From: Archilochus colubris
Lineage: Eukaryota; Chordata; Aves; Apodiformes; Trochilidae
Reading direction: 5' to 3'
Assembly: GCA_023079485.1 (NCBI GenBank)
Contig: CM041104.1
Coordinates: 7,114,864 to 7,178,863 of the forward strand
Length of the DNA stretch: 64,000 bases
Positions 15,001 to 31,899 of this stretch are shown one piece after another; position 1 is the stretch's first letter, and every line of letters begins with the position of its first letter. A program made the translations under genes and the position numbers. The notes under the pieces were generated by a model, which was given only the letters and a program-made list of their open reading frames with translations, ran no database searches and had not been told where the DNA came from.

Positions 15001-15850
15001 CTCAGCTAATCTTTTCCTGCCCACTTAGAGGAGCAAGTGCTGTCTGTGGGTGGGCTGGGGCTGGCGGGGTTCTCCCTCGACCGGCAGCGATTATCCAGCA
15101 GCTCCTCGGGGGTAGGGAGAGGGCCAGGGAAGCCACTGCCTAATCCGTCCCCGAGCTGGATGGGTGCCTGGATCATTTCAGCGCCGCTCAGCACGCTCAG
15201 AGGCTGCGCACGCTCTGAGTGCAACCCTCCTCCTCCTCCTCCTCCTCCTCGGAAAGCTCATGGCACAGGCATCTGTCACCGAAACCTGTCTGCATGAAAG
15301 GCTGTCTGCACAACCAGGGGAAAAAAGAAAGGCATGACAGCACAATTAGTGAGAGCAAATGAAAGGCTGTTTGAAGAGGAGGAGGGAGGAAAGGGGAGAG
15401 CTGCATAAATCCCTGGTGGGGTTTTGGGCTTGACATCAAAACCCCTTAACAGTGTATTACTTCAGCCCCCAATGTGGACAGATGTTGAGCTGTGGCTCAA
15501 AGGAAGTCAGAAATCTTTCCTTAGAAAAAATTTGGCTAGGAAACTAAAGAAAATATTGTGAAAGAAAAGGAAATAAAAGCCCACTAAAGAAGATTTATCA
15601 CTGCCTCAAGCATTTCTGTATCCTCTGGTCTTATGAGGTCTCAGCCTCAGGGGAGAGAAAAAGAGAAACAGCCTGTTGCTACACTAATGGGTCACAAAAT
15701 TAGAGTGGGGACACATTTGTCCAGATAGATGATGATGGAGGGAGCCCATCTGAGGACTCCTTTAAGCCATGCTAACCCCCGACAGCTTCCAACAGCCTCT
15801 GGCACCAGCCTGCAGCTTTCCCTGGACACGTGCATCTCTGCTGCCCTTTT
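1..15850. other. Gene-free interval at the left edge
   Basis: No coding exon recognised on either strand; open frames are short and lack family features. Moderately AT-rich with scattered homopolymers (T17 at 2555-2571, A12 at 10756-10767, a G/T-rich patch at 13490-13535) and a GT run at 3223-3237. It is intergenic, or lies within an intron or 5' region of a gene further left. By comparison with the human order that gene would be EYA2, but nothing here shows it. Confidence 0.5.
15226..15251 (+). repeat. (CCT)n trinucleotide repeat
   Basis: About eight perfect CCT/CTC units (GAG on the minus strand) at the edge of a GC-rich block at 15.03-15.25 kb. Confidence 0.9.
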
Positions 15851-15899
15851 TGCCCCCTTGCTCAGTTTTGCAAGGTTCTTCTGGAACCCTTTATCATTT

Positions 15900-17290
15900 C
15901 CAAAACATTTTATTTACCAAAAGAGCTTAGCATCAGCCATAAACCTGGAGATTTTGCTGTCCATTCCCTTCCCAATGCCATAAATTAAGATGTTGAATGA
16001 AACCAGACCTAGCAGATTCTTCGGCAAACCCATCGCTGCATCTGATTTGCCCTCAAAAACTGCCTGTTAAACCCTGCACTTAGCTACCTGCAAGGTAGGA
16101 ATATCTTTTAACTAGGTTTCAGTCCATAAGAGGACCATTATTTCAACTCCACAGTAATGTAATTTTTTAAAAATTATTTTGCCATGATCTTTAGAAAATA
16201 TCCATCGGTTCTTTCTGTTGGTTTCTCCTTATCCAGGTGCATACTGGTATTTTCCTGGAGTCCCAGTATGTTGGCAAGGAAGGCTTTCTCTCTTCTGTAG
16301 TTTTGTCTGCTGGCTCTTTCCTATCTGCCTGCCTGCCCCTGTGCTTGCTGCTGGTGCAGACCTAACCACCCCAGTGGGGACAAAGGTGACACCCACCCCT
16401 GCAGCTCCCAGGGTCCCCTTCCAGAGGAAGGTTTGTAGCTGGGAGCTACACTAGCAACCTGCACATTCTCTGTCACATTGCTATAGTTCCTCTGACTTTG
16501 GAGCTTCAAAGTATATCTCCCAAATACTTCCAGCAGAGGAGACCAATGCACAGTTGTGCCTGTGTGAGCAATGGTTCCCTAGCTGGCTTCTTTCTTCTGG
16601 TCTATTTAAAGAAACTTTTTTAAAAAGTTCTTCGCAAGGAGATCTTTGTGCTCTTTTTTAGGTCTTTTAATTTTCTGTCTGCACTTTGCTTGCTATGTTT
16701 TATGGGTTTTCCTTTTCTCCTCATGTGGGAAACCTTTCTGCTTCTAAAATGCTGACCTTCTCCCTGTGATACCTCCTTAACCTTAGCAGTGACTCAAGCA
16801 GGGTGTTTTTTAGGACTTCTTAGTTCTTTTTGAGTTCTGGCACATGTTATACTTGGGCTTTAACAGAGCATTTTTTAATCGCCTCCAGACTGCTTGCAGT
16901 CTCCTTGCTTTCTGTCTGTTCCTTTTGGTTTTGTTGTTATTGACTAATCACCTTCTTTTTTCATAGTTCCCTTTCTTGAAATTATAGAGCCACACACTGG
17001 ATTTATTTGGTGTGCTCTCTCCCACTACAGCATTAAATTGGTTGTTTTGTGGTCACTAGCAGAGAACAGCTCTCCCACAAACACCTTGTGAAGCAGGTCC
17101 TGTGCAGTGCTCCCCACCTAACCCAGAGCAGCAGCCCTTGTTCCTGCTTCCAGGAGACTCATTACTGTATCCAAACCCACTTTGTTTTCTTCCTGATGGA
17201 TCACTGGGCTGACTGGTTTCTCTAATCTCATTTTTTGTTTCCTGATCATTACCTTTAAGCTGATTAAGGCTCAGTAACACAGTCCTGGCT
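15900..17290 (-). mobile_element. Ancient decayed CR1-type LINE
   Basis: On the minus strand, 15917-16012 stays open for 32 codons: LGLVSFNILIYG, then SRFMADAKL. This is a degraded form of the reverse-transcriptase core of CR1 elements (LGPVLFNIFIND, then FADDTKL), with the catalytic Asp pair changed to Ala-Asp. Further right, 16900-17280 resembles, in the same orientation, the endonuclease-coding part of CR1 as I know it from reptile genomes; the stretch near 17033-17055 (TTAAATTGGTTGTTTTGTGG then TCACTA) is one clear landmark. EN-to-RT order and spacing fit one original insertion. Boundaries are approximate. Confidence 0.72.
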
Positions 17291-17649
17291 CCACATTTTT
17301 CCTATTGGAACCAGGGATTTTACTCATCTCAAGAAATGTGGGTACTGGGGTTATAGGTGATAGGAGACCCTGGCATTACCATAGTTTTTTAAGTTTCTAG
17401 TATAAGGGCAGAAGCACCTCTAAGTTTTGCCCTTGCTAGGTTGCTTAATAATGTTCCAGTGTGTCTGCCAGTATAACACATGGTCAAACTTGTCTGATTT
17501 ACTGCAACTGCATCATTTGTTTCTCTGCTGCTCTTTCCCATGGATGCTGGCCACATCCTCCTGACACGGAGTACAAATCCCAATTTCTACATGCACTGAT
17601 GTTCCTTCAACTTCTCATTTAAACAATTTAAACAACTATGGTTGTTTTT

Positions 17650-18070
17650 TTTTTCACGGGCAGCCTCCGTTCTCTGCGGGATGGGGGTCCCCCAGCTAAA
17701 GGTGCTATGTCCAAGGGCTGAGGTGGGCTGACATTTGGGTCTGTCCGTCTGTCTGTCTGTCTCCCTAGGCTGCCACACCGGGCTGGACCCGTCGCTCGCT
17801 CGGAGCCGAGGTGGCTGTGGCGGTGCCGGGGTGTCCCCTGGCGGCGGACCCGGCGCGGTGCAACTCCGGCGGGAGAGGGGCGGCAGCGGGGACCCGACCC
17901 CCTCTTGTCCGTCCCCCCCTAACCCCGGGACACGGGGCTGGGGACCAGATCCCTCCTGGGGCGGGCGGCAAAAAGTCACAGCCCGGGAAGAAAAACTGTT
18001 CCTGAGCTCTGCTGCCCTTTCGCGGTGCCTCTATCCCCAACCAAAGCAATCCCCCCCTTCATCCCCATCC
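17650..18070. promoter_or_regulatory. Unassigned CpG island left of SLC2A10
   Basis: A block dense in C+G and CpG, unlike its flanks, beginning with a CTGT repeat (17741-17763). It lies about 1.4 kb beyond the SLC2A10 stop. No open frame here resembles a known protein, so it is not called as an exon. It may be the promoter of a leftward gene such as EYA2, or of a non-coding RNA. Confidence 0.5.
17741..17763 (+). repeat. (CTGT)n tetranucleotide repeat
   Basis: CTGTCCGTCTGTCTGTCTGT at the left part of the unassigned CpG island; five units with one interruption. Confidence 0.85.
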
Positions 18071-18227
18071 CCTTGGACAGGGATCAGCTGGTGAACGCAC
18101 GATCTTGCCACCCACGTCCACACTCTGCAGCCGTAAACCTGGAGGCCGACTTTAATTCCTAGGGTATTCCTATGTTGCTTTTTCCCAGAAAATCAGTTAC
18201 CTCTGATACAGCTCAGTATTTGTGGGC

Positions 18228-18253
18228 TTTTTTTTTTTTTTTTTTTTTTTTTT
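18228..18253 (+). repeat. T26 homopolymer
   Basis: Uninterrupted run right of the unassigned CpG island; read on the minus strand it is an A26 tract. Confidence 0.9.
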
Positions 18254-19188
18254 CCGGAAGAGAGCATTTGGCTTCTGTTTTACAGGTGCCTTCCTGTCCC
18301 TTGAGGTGACAGCATCTGCTGTGCACTACAGACTTCAGAAACACAAAATTCCAGCTGCAGCAGAGGTGGCAGGGAGGCTGAGGTGGGTGAGGAAGGTCAC
18401 AAGTGTCCCCATCACTCAGTAGGACTGAAAAGCACTCCCACAGCAGACACCAAACAGCCATGGACAGCCAAAGTCAGCTCATTTTCCAGTGTTTTGTGGG
18501 CTTCTCTTTGAGATAGGGGTTTGAGTGACATGTTCTTTGTATTTGTCCCTGTGGTGCTAACCAAGTGGCTCAGTGTGGCAGTGTGGTCTGCAGAGTTACC
18601 TTTCCAGTGGAAAAGCTCAGGCTTTGAGATTTAGCTCATACAGAGGTGCAAAAGGGGCAAGGTTCAGCAGGATGCTAGCTCCTCTCTCACAAAGTTTGGA
18701 GGGTGAGTATGGTGTTAGGTGGTTATTTTATAGTTTATGTGTGTCAGGAGGAGGGGTGAAATAATCAAAGAACATACGATTTTAAGTCGTAGAAAGCTTG
18801 CAGAAGGTACTAGAATACTGCATGCATTTTTGTGCATGCAAACCCTGGTCACAAAGGCAAAGCAGCTCCTGTGTACAAAAGCAAGCAACCAAACATTTAG
18901 CACAGGCCTAGGGTGAAGGGGCAGGTGAGCTGCTGGGCCTGGACATGATGGGAAACAGAAGCCCGTGAGGAAGCAGTCATTCTGCCTCCCCTGAGACAGG
19001 GCATTTATCCCCATTAGCTCCCTTCCCAGACTTCAGGCTCCTACAGAGATGTTACAAAGGGTGACAATATTAATGCATGCTGCTGAGTGCTTGACACATT
19101 CCTCCTGCACTACTGCTCCTCTGTAAAGCATCAAGTGTTTCAAAGAACTAGAAAACTAGATGGAAAGCACTGTCAGAAAAAGTCGTGC

Positions 19189-19194
19189 TTTAAT
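19189..19194 (-). terminator. Candidate poly(A) signal for SLC2A10
   Basis: ATTAAA on the minus strand about 270 bp past the SLC2A10 stop. I saw no AATAAA closer to the stop. Assigned only from position. Confidence 0.35.
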
Positions 19195-19460
19195 TCTCAC
19201 ATATAAAAACATTAATCTCTTAAATGACAGGAGATACAACACATGGAAACAGATTTCAAAGGAAGGACATATTTCCCTGCCTGGGACCTATGATCCTCCA
19301 AGGACCCAAAGGACAACCATCATCATGTCCCAAGATCTAAGGCACTGTGGTGAGAACCATCTCTTAGGGGAGGTCATGAGTTAAAGCCAAGGAAAAGAAC
19401 TGTCTGGATGGCACAGCCTGTTCCTCTCCTCAGGATGATGCTGTGGCCATGTCATAGGTT

Positions 19461-25622
<6,162 letters not shown>

Positions 25623-26099
25623 GGCGCAGCGGGGCTGAGCCCCCGGCGCTCCGCGGGGCGGGACGATCGGGGTCCGGCGGCCGGAGCGGGGCCGCGCAAT
25701 GCCACGTAGCTCCCGCCCTGCCTTCCAACCGGGCAGCCTGGGGCTTGTAGTCACCCTGCCCGCCCCTCGGGGAGCCGGGGGGGGTCCAGGATAGGATGTG
25801 CTGGTCGGGGGGCGGGTACCGCCCCGGGGAGCCAAACGGCCGGGGAGAAGGAGCGTGGCTGTGGGGTGATGGATGGGTCCGGCGGGACGCGCTCCCGTTC
25901 CCCGCACCGCACCCCGTTCTGGGCGTGTGAGTGCTCCGGACAGCCCGGGTTTGCACACCCAGGGTGGCTGGGGACGTGTGACCGGGGGTCTATTGTTAAC
26001 TGGTCTGGAAATGAGGATGTGGCTATCAGGGTACAGCACTGTCCCCAGTCTGACTCGCTTGAGCCGGGAAATCTCTGCTCGCTGTGTGCAGACCCTCTC

Positions 26100-29000
26100 C
26101 AATGCAGGGCTCCACTCCTCTAGACTAGAAATCCTCTAGAGAGCTCCCCAAAAGACTGACAGTTTATTATAGTTTTGAAGTAGTCAAGGAAAGCCTGCTA
26201 GGAAAGAAGTGACCATTTCAAAGCTAAAAAAAAAGCTTCACTGAGTCTGCATTCTTACCTTTCGCTTCTGTGGTAAAGAAAGGATCAGTCTCTCGAGCTT
26301 ATCTCCTTTCCCCTGCACAGTGCTCCATTAGGCAATGGATTTCAGTATTCAGCTTTCCTGGCAATTAACATTCTTTTTCTGCTGAGTGGAATGGAAACGT
26401 TTGGGCCGGCTACTACACAGAACATTCTGACTGGGACTTGCTCTTGGATGCAGGATGTTTTTTTGGAGTCTGAGGGTAAGTTCACGCATCTCAGCCCAGT
26501 TTGTAAACAAGTTTTTAAAAACCTCAATATGCCTACAAGTGCTTTCAAAGCTCTTTAAAACAATACATTCTCCTTTGGTGCTGCTCATGCGAACTGCAGT
26601 TGCTGGGCAGGTTACACCATGGTGAACTATGTGCAAGGTTCTGAATTTGCAGTAACACGGGTGTTGGGGAACACACACACTCAGCATTCATCTGTCTGCT
26701 CCCCTGCCATTTTCTGCAGGCTTCCTGTTCTCTGGCAGGGCAATAAACATTAGCACAGACAGCAAGGAGGCAAGGACCTGAGGAGTATAGGCAGAGCATT
26801 ATGGTATATTTACAAAAGGTGGTCAAATATGACACCAGTATGCACAGAAATGCAGTCACAGTGTCGATGCTGTGCTGGCCAGGGCTTACGGTCTTCTTTC
26901 AAAAAAAAAAAAAAAAAAAAAAAAAAGTGAAAACCTGTACATCATAATGAACAGGAGGAGGCATAACTTGGCAAAAAATCTTCCTTTGTGGTTTCCAAAG
27001 TGCATCTTTCTTATCATACATTTGTAGTTAATAGGTATTCTGGGCCCATTGAAGCTTTGTGTCTAAGCTCTGCATGAGGAGGTCTGCAGGAGCTGGATCT
27101 ACCAGGACTGGCTCATGCTTCATGCCTTCTGGCATGCTTCTAGTCTTCTAGCTCCCTCCTGCGATGCTCTCCTCCTCTTCTCCAGAATGTGTGTCTTGGC
27201 AGTGCCATTTCCCCATCTGATCCTTATCTTGCTCTTGGCTGCTGGACTTGCGGGGTGGGAGGGTGATGTTCCTGCTTCGGCTCCGAACAACACATCTCCA
27301 GGGCTGAGCCTCAGGAATGTGCTTCCTGAAGAGCTCAGCGTTTGAAACCGCAGCCAGTGTTTGGTAACACATCGCGGCTGTGATTGCTTGAAAATGTTTC
27401 TCTCTGCCTCTGGGCTGGAGCAGCTAAAAGGGGCTTTCAAATCACAAATTAAAATATTAATACAATAGGAGAAGTCCATCCTGGAAAAAAGGAAGCCACA
27501 GTGCTCAGTAGTGCTCATCACACATAAGACCATATTTTCTCTAATTATGATTGACCCTTAGGAAGGATTGCAGGGGACTAAACTGACCAAACTCAATTCA
27601 GTTGGTGATGAAAAATGTACTACATGGGAAGGGAGCAGTGTTACAGCTGGCTGGGGTGAAGCCAGCTCACCAGGCACTTGTATTTGTTGAGTCCTCCTTT
27701 CCAGCTCAGAGGGTTTCTCCTTCCAGTGCCAGGCTGCACATGGTTGCTGTTATCCTGGCTCTGGGGGCTTCCCTGGCAATCTCAGTCAGTACTGGTGGTC
27801 ACCCATGGGTCCTGTTTCCTGCCTGCCTGTGGCAACCCAGGGTGCTCTCCTGGGTCGCCAGGTCCTTCTGTTGGGCAGTCAGTCCCTATCACCTGCCCTG
27901 CCTGTAGCATCCTATTGCTGGGGGTATTGGCCCAGAGCTGCAATTCTGAGCTGTGCTTTCACCCACAAGAGGGTTTATATCTGTGCCCACATTTTGCAGG
28001 TTGAAAACACAACATGAGAGGCAACAAGTGCCCTAGCTGGGCATGAGGAACCCCCTGAGTTCTGATGTAGCCTAAATTCAGCCCTTTTCCAGTCTGTCCA
28101 GCTTTAAGGATGGCAGTCTCCATCCTTAAATAATCCAAGGGGTGAGAGGAGAGCTGCCTTTAGCCTGCCTGATGCCAAAGGATTGGTGGGACACTGGGGA
28201 GGAACACATGGGATCTGCCTTGGTTTCCATTAGTTTGGTTTGCTGCACTGCAGCTTCTAACTCAATTACATTGTTTGTGAAAGGAGAGTTTATGAATGCT
28301 TGTCACCAGGAGAACAAAGTTACATAATTAAACCATTAACCAGAGAGTCTGTGGCTTCAGTGCAATTCTCTGGGTGATTCAGTATTCCAATAAAAATACT
28401 GGGTGATACCATAAATATTGTAAATGGCTCTAGATGGTTTCCAAGGGCTATGTCAACTGTTTATTGCATTAAAAGACAAAAGAGTAAGTGAAATAACAAG
28501 GAGGATAAAAATTAAATAAATAAAATAACTGGAAAAATAAAGCAAAAATATTTTCCTTTGTATTTTGAAAGCTCTGGAGGATGTCCTTGGACAGCATGAG
28601 AAAAAAACTTTATATTTGCCAGAATAATGAACCAAGAGCATCTGTGTGCACTTGCTCATAGGTTCCTTATGTGTGTCTGTGGGTTCTGTGCACTGATGCC
28701 TAGATAAAATCTACACACAGAGGGGAAAACCTCCTTGGTTATATGATGATTTGTGGCATTTCCAAATTCCAGCCATGGAGCCCAGGAATACATCCCTTCC
28801 CTAGCCCAGCTGTGGGGCTCCTGCAGCCTTGTCACATCAGGGCAGCCAAAGGAGGATGCCACAAGTGGGCAGAATTGCAGGGTGGGTTGTCTGTATCATG
28901 GAACACTTGGGAAGGTTGTTTAAAAGTTGTTACTGAAGCAAGATAAATATTTTCCAGGTGTGATCCCACCATGCACTGACAAGTAAGCTGTATGGAATGT

Positions 29001-29800
29001 GTTAATAAAATATAAATGTTCTGAAAAGGAAACAAATGTTCTGGATAAGAAAACAAGGATAAAATGGACTTGTGGCACCTCCAAAGGCAACAATTGAAAA
29101 CATTTACATGGACTGGGCTGAAGCCTCTTGTACCTTCTGAGAGACATAAATTGCAGTATGTGCAGATCACCCAGCTGAGTAGCAGATTTTCAGTGTGCCA
29201 TAAAAACCCTAATACCCAAGATTTGTGAGATTTGTCCATCTTTTACTAATGTGGAGATTGTGGGGCTTGGCTGCTCAAGGAAGGGGGAGTCACGGGTCTC
29301 ACTGTTTGAGTGGCCTGTGCCAGCACCTGAGGAAGAAGCTTTGGTGGTGCCCAGCTGGGGACCCGAGGTCACACCGTGCCTGGTTGCAGGGCAATGATCC
29401 CCTGTAGCCTGTGATCCCCTTCTCCTCCCCAGACACTAAATGGGGCAGCTGCAAGGGATCTGCATGGGCTCCAGAGAAGACTTGGCACATGAAGTGGCAA
29501 AAGCCAGTGATGGAGTCCTGGTGGAGATGGTGGTGGAGTCCCAGGGCTGATGCCCTGGCAGGTGCCTCCAAAGTGGTGCTGGGAGCACCTTAAGGTGTAC
29601 CACAAGACCCCACATGCCATGCTGGGAAGGTGCACATCCAGCAGCTCGCTCACAGGCCCCGAGGCAGCTGTGGGTCTCACTCTTGCACTGGCAGGAACGC
29701 AGGAAGGCTGCAGGAGGCTGGGGCACAAGTCCTGCAGCCACTTAAGTGTCCCCAGCACGGCAGGCAACGACAGCCCAACTTAGGAGGAGCGCACAAACCG
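26100..29800. other. Spacer between the divergent SLC2A10 and TP53RK promoters
   Basis: No exon recognised. It contains an A26 run at 26901-26926 and unremarkable unique sequence. Given the head-to-head genes it may hold shared regulatory elements, but none can be identified directly. Confidence 0.5.
26901..26926 (+). repeat. A26 homopolymer
   Basis: Uninterrupted run in the SLC2A10-TP53RK spacer. Confidence 0.9.
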
Positions 29801-30045
29801 GGATTTTGGAAGAGGCAGCGCCGCGAAAACCAAAAGCAAAAGGTGGGGGACATGGACCGCGGTATAGCGAGGGCGGAGGGCGCGGTACAGGCGGGGCCAG
29901 GGTAGGTGGAGCTCGGGGATTCGGCGTTTTCCGGCAAGAGCGGCCGAAGATGGCCGAAGCTTGGCGAAGAATGACGAAGATTGCCGAGGGGGGGGGTAAG
30001 TGGGACGCGGCACGCTCATGCGCAGTGTAGCGCTGGGGCCCGGTG
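29800..30045 (+). promoter_or_regulatory. CpG-island promoter and 5' leader of TP53RK
   Basis: CpG-dense sequence running into exon 1, and on to about 30.45 kb. It contains the 11-mer GCGGTATAGCG (29859-29869), a GGCGGGGCC Sp1-like site near 29890, and the 10-bp periodic array at 29935-29990 with a YY1-like AAGATGGCC. No TATA box at a usual place. Confidence 0.7.
29935..29990 (+). repeat. 10-bp-period tandem array in the TP53RK promoter
   Basis: CGAAG recurs at 29945, 29955, 29965 and 29975, exactly 10 bp apart. A diverged CAAGA copy lies at 29935 and CGAGG at 29985. The approximate unit is TGGCGAAGAT. The first full copy reads AAGATGGCC, close to the YY1 core. Confidence 0.85.
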
Positions 30046-30397
30046 ATGGCGGCGGCCGAGGCGCAGGCGAGCGCCGTGTGCTCAGGCATGGCCGGGGCCG
30101 GGCCGGCGGCAGTCGGTGACGGGACTGCGGGCCCTGCAATGGCCGGGGCTGGGGCGGCGGCCGAGGCCGAGGCTTCGGGCCCTGCGGTGGCTGAGGCGCC
30201 GCCGCCGCCGCTCCCGGGGCTGCAGCTGCTGCAGCAGGGCGCCGAGGCGCTCGTGTACCGGGGGCTCTTCCTCGGCCGTCCGGCGGTGGCCAAACTCCGC
30301 ATCCCGAAGCGGTACCGACACCCGGCGCTGGAGGAGCGGCTGAGCCGGCGGCGGACGGCGCAGGAGGCGCGGTCGCTGCTGCGGTGCCGGCGGGCAG
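30046..30397 (+). CDS. TP53RK: TP53RK exon 1 coding part
   Basis: 352 nt, ending CGG GCA G|GTGGGC in phase 1 after RCRRAG, the same junction as in the human gene. It is very GC-rich. In-frame ATGs at codons 15 and 32 are possible alternative starts within the low-complexity leader. Confidence 0.93.
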
Positions 30398-31433
30398 GTG
30401 GGCCCCGGGGGCGGTGGGGCCGGGGCGGGCCGGGCCAGCGTCAGGCGGAGATGCCCTGACTGGACGGACACCCCTGGGCACCGGGTGTCTCGGTGCTTAC
30501 CGGCACCCCCGGCTCTCCACGTCCCTCAGAGCTAGTGACAGATCTGTGACCGCCTTCTGCCTAATTCTGAGGGATGCGGGGGGGTTCTTCTCATCACGCG
30601 GTGACCTGCTCTGCTTGTTCCTGCTCAGCCCAAGTCCCAGGCTGTCCTCGGCCAGGAAGCCTCTGTGTGCCCTTTTCCCGGGAGTTTCACTGCAGGATCT
30701 GAGCCTCTTAACAAGGGTTCACTGATCTTCTGCCCAAGTTCGAGCTGCCAGCTAGATTTGAGGCTGGAGACGGGTGCAGCATGGGTTGGAAACCGGAGGG
30801 AATTCCCAGATGTGGGTTATCAGTGGCCAGGGATGATCTTGACTGACGCTTCTGTTGTGTATTGGTTGTTTATTTTTGTTAAGATGAAGTTGGGAAATAC
30901 TGTTAACAGCTTGCATTTCATTTTTTTCTGCCTTTTTTTTTTTTTTTTAAACAGGGATTCCAGCTCCAGTGGTCTACTTTGTGGATTATGTCACCAACTC
31001 TGTCTATCTTGAAGATATTGCAGACTCAGTTACTGTTCAGGATCATATTAATTCTGTACAACGGAATGGAAATGATACCAGTAGCCTCCTTGTTTTAGGA
31101 GAGAAGATGGGTGAGCTTTTGGCAAAAATGCATGATGAAGATCTTATACATGGAGATCTTACAACTTCCAATATACTTATGCGACCACCTATGGAGAAGT
31201 TGGACTTGGTGCTGATTGACTTTGGACTCAGTTTTGTTTCAGGTCTTCCAGAAGATAAAGGAGTTGATTTGTATGTTCTGGAAAAAGCTTTCCTTAGTAC
31301 TCATCCGGATACTGAAATGATGTTTAAAGCTCTGCTAAAGAGCTATGCAGCTGCATCTAAAAAGTCAGGTCCTGTGATAAAGAAGCTGGATGAAGTGCGA
31401 CTGAGAGGAAGGAAGAGATCCATGGTCGGGTAG
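30046..31433 (+). CDS. TP53RK: TP53RK (PRPK/Bud32), atypical kinase of the KEOPS complex, two exons
   Basis: Small RIO/Bud32-like kinase. In KEOPS/EKC it binds TPRKB and OSGEP and supports N6-threonylcarbamoylation of A37 in ANN-decoding tRNAs; it was first described as phosphorylating p53 (family knowledge). Coding exons 30046-30397 and 30955-31433 total 831 nt, or 276 residues. Visible motifs are [10 protein letters not shown] (64-73, nucleotide-binding loop), VAK with the catalytic lysine K83, [34 protein letters not shown] with catalytic D185, and LIDFGLSF with metal-binding D206. The basic C terminus [11 protein letters not shown] is identical to the human one and is needed for activity in Bud32 proteins. 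The N-terminal Ala/Gly-rich leader of about 60 residues is longer than in human (253 residues total). The ATG is preceded by GTG, with G at -3 and +4. The gene is divergent from SLC2A10. Confidence 0.97.
30955..31433 (+). CDS. TP53RK: TP53RK exon 2 coding part (catalytic core)
   Basis: 479 nt after a long T tract and acceptor TTTTAAACAG. It starts [16 protein letters not shown] and carries the HGDLTTSN catalytic loop and the DFGLS motif. It ends with TAG at 31431-31433. Much lower GC than exon 1. Confidence 0.97.
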
Positions 31434-31548
31434 AAGGGAGTGGGCACTGGGGTTGGGAAGCATTAGTGCTTAGGTTCTGAAAATATGGCTATTTATATTT
31501 CTGGTTGGTTGTATTTCAGAGATCACTATTTTGATAACTGTGTCTTCA

Positions 31549-31554
31549 AATAAA
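31549..31554 (+). terminator. Poly(A) signal of TP53RK
   Basis: AATAAA 116 bp past the TP53RK stop, followed within about 15 bases by the T/G-rich stretch TTTGGATGAGTTTGTG. The spacing suits cleavage near 31570-31580. Confidence 0.7.
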
Positions 31555-31899
31555 GTAATTTGGATGAGTTTGTGTCCAAACTAAAGTAATTGCAAGATGG
31601 GAGCACAGACAAGAGAAAAACAACTGAAGATCATATAATTTCACACACTTAAATATTTCTTCTAGAAAGTAATTTAGTGTCATTCCACTCGCCCTCCTTC
31701 TGTGCTTAGAATTATACCAAGTAATCTTCCTCAGCCTGTGGACTGTGGATTTGTGGGAGGTAAGAGATAACTTGGACACGAGTCCACAAACACATTCCTA
31801 CCTCTAGGGGAGAAGTGGCTTATGGGGGGCACGACTCTGCTGAGCCGGGGAAGGGCCCTTTTCCTTTGCTTAAAGCAAAACCAACTTGTGCAACCCCAG

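Noticed and set aside
1..17600. EYA2 coding exons on the minus strand
   Set aside because: Expected from human gene order, but no stretch matching EYA2 N-terminal sequence with splice sites was found.
18149..18178. Minus-strand GGAATACCCTAGGAATTAAA resembling the end of the human GLUT10 coding sequence
   Set aside because: It contains an in-frame stop and has no supported acceptor; the similarity is short and likely chance.
18923..19014. Alternative acceptors for the SLC2A10 last exon at about 18940, 18996 and 19042 (minus strand)
   Set aside because: They have good pyrimidine tracts and open into short tails, but none resembles the GLUT10 C terminus. The exon at 19461-19557 does, and is closer to exon 4.
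30043..30045. GTG as the start of TP53RK
   Set aside because: The ATG immediately following has a good Kozak context; a GTG start is not needed.
29742..30481. Long minus-strand open frames across the TP53RK promoter and exon 1 (up to 233 codons)
   Set aside because: Proline/alanine-rich frames arise readily opposite GC-rich sequence; no family features.
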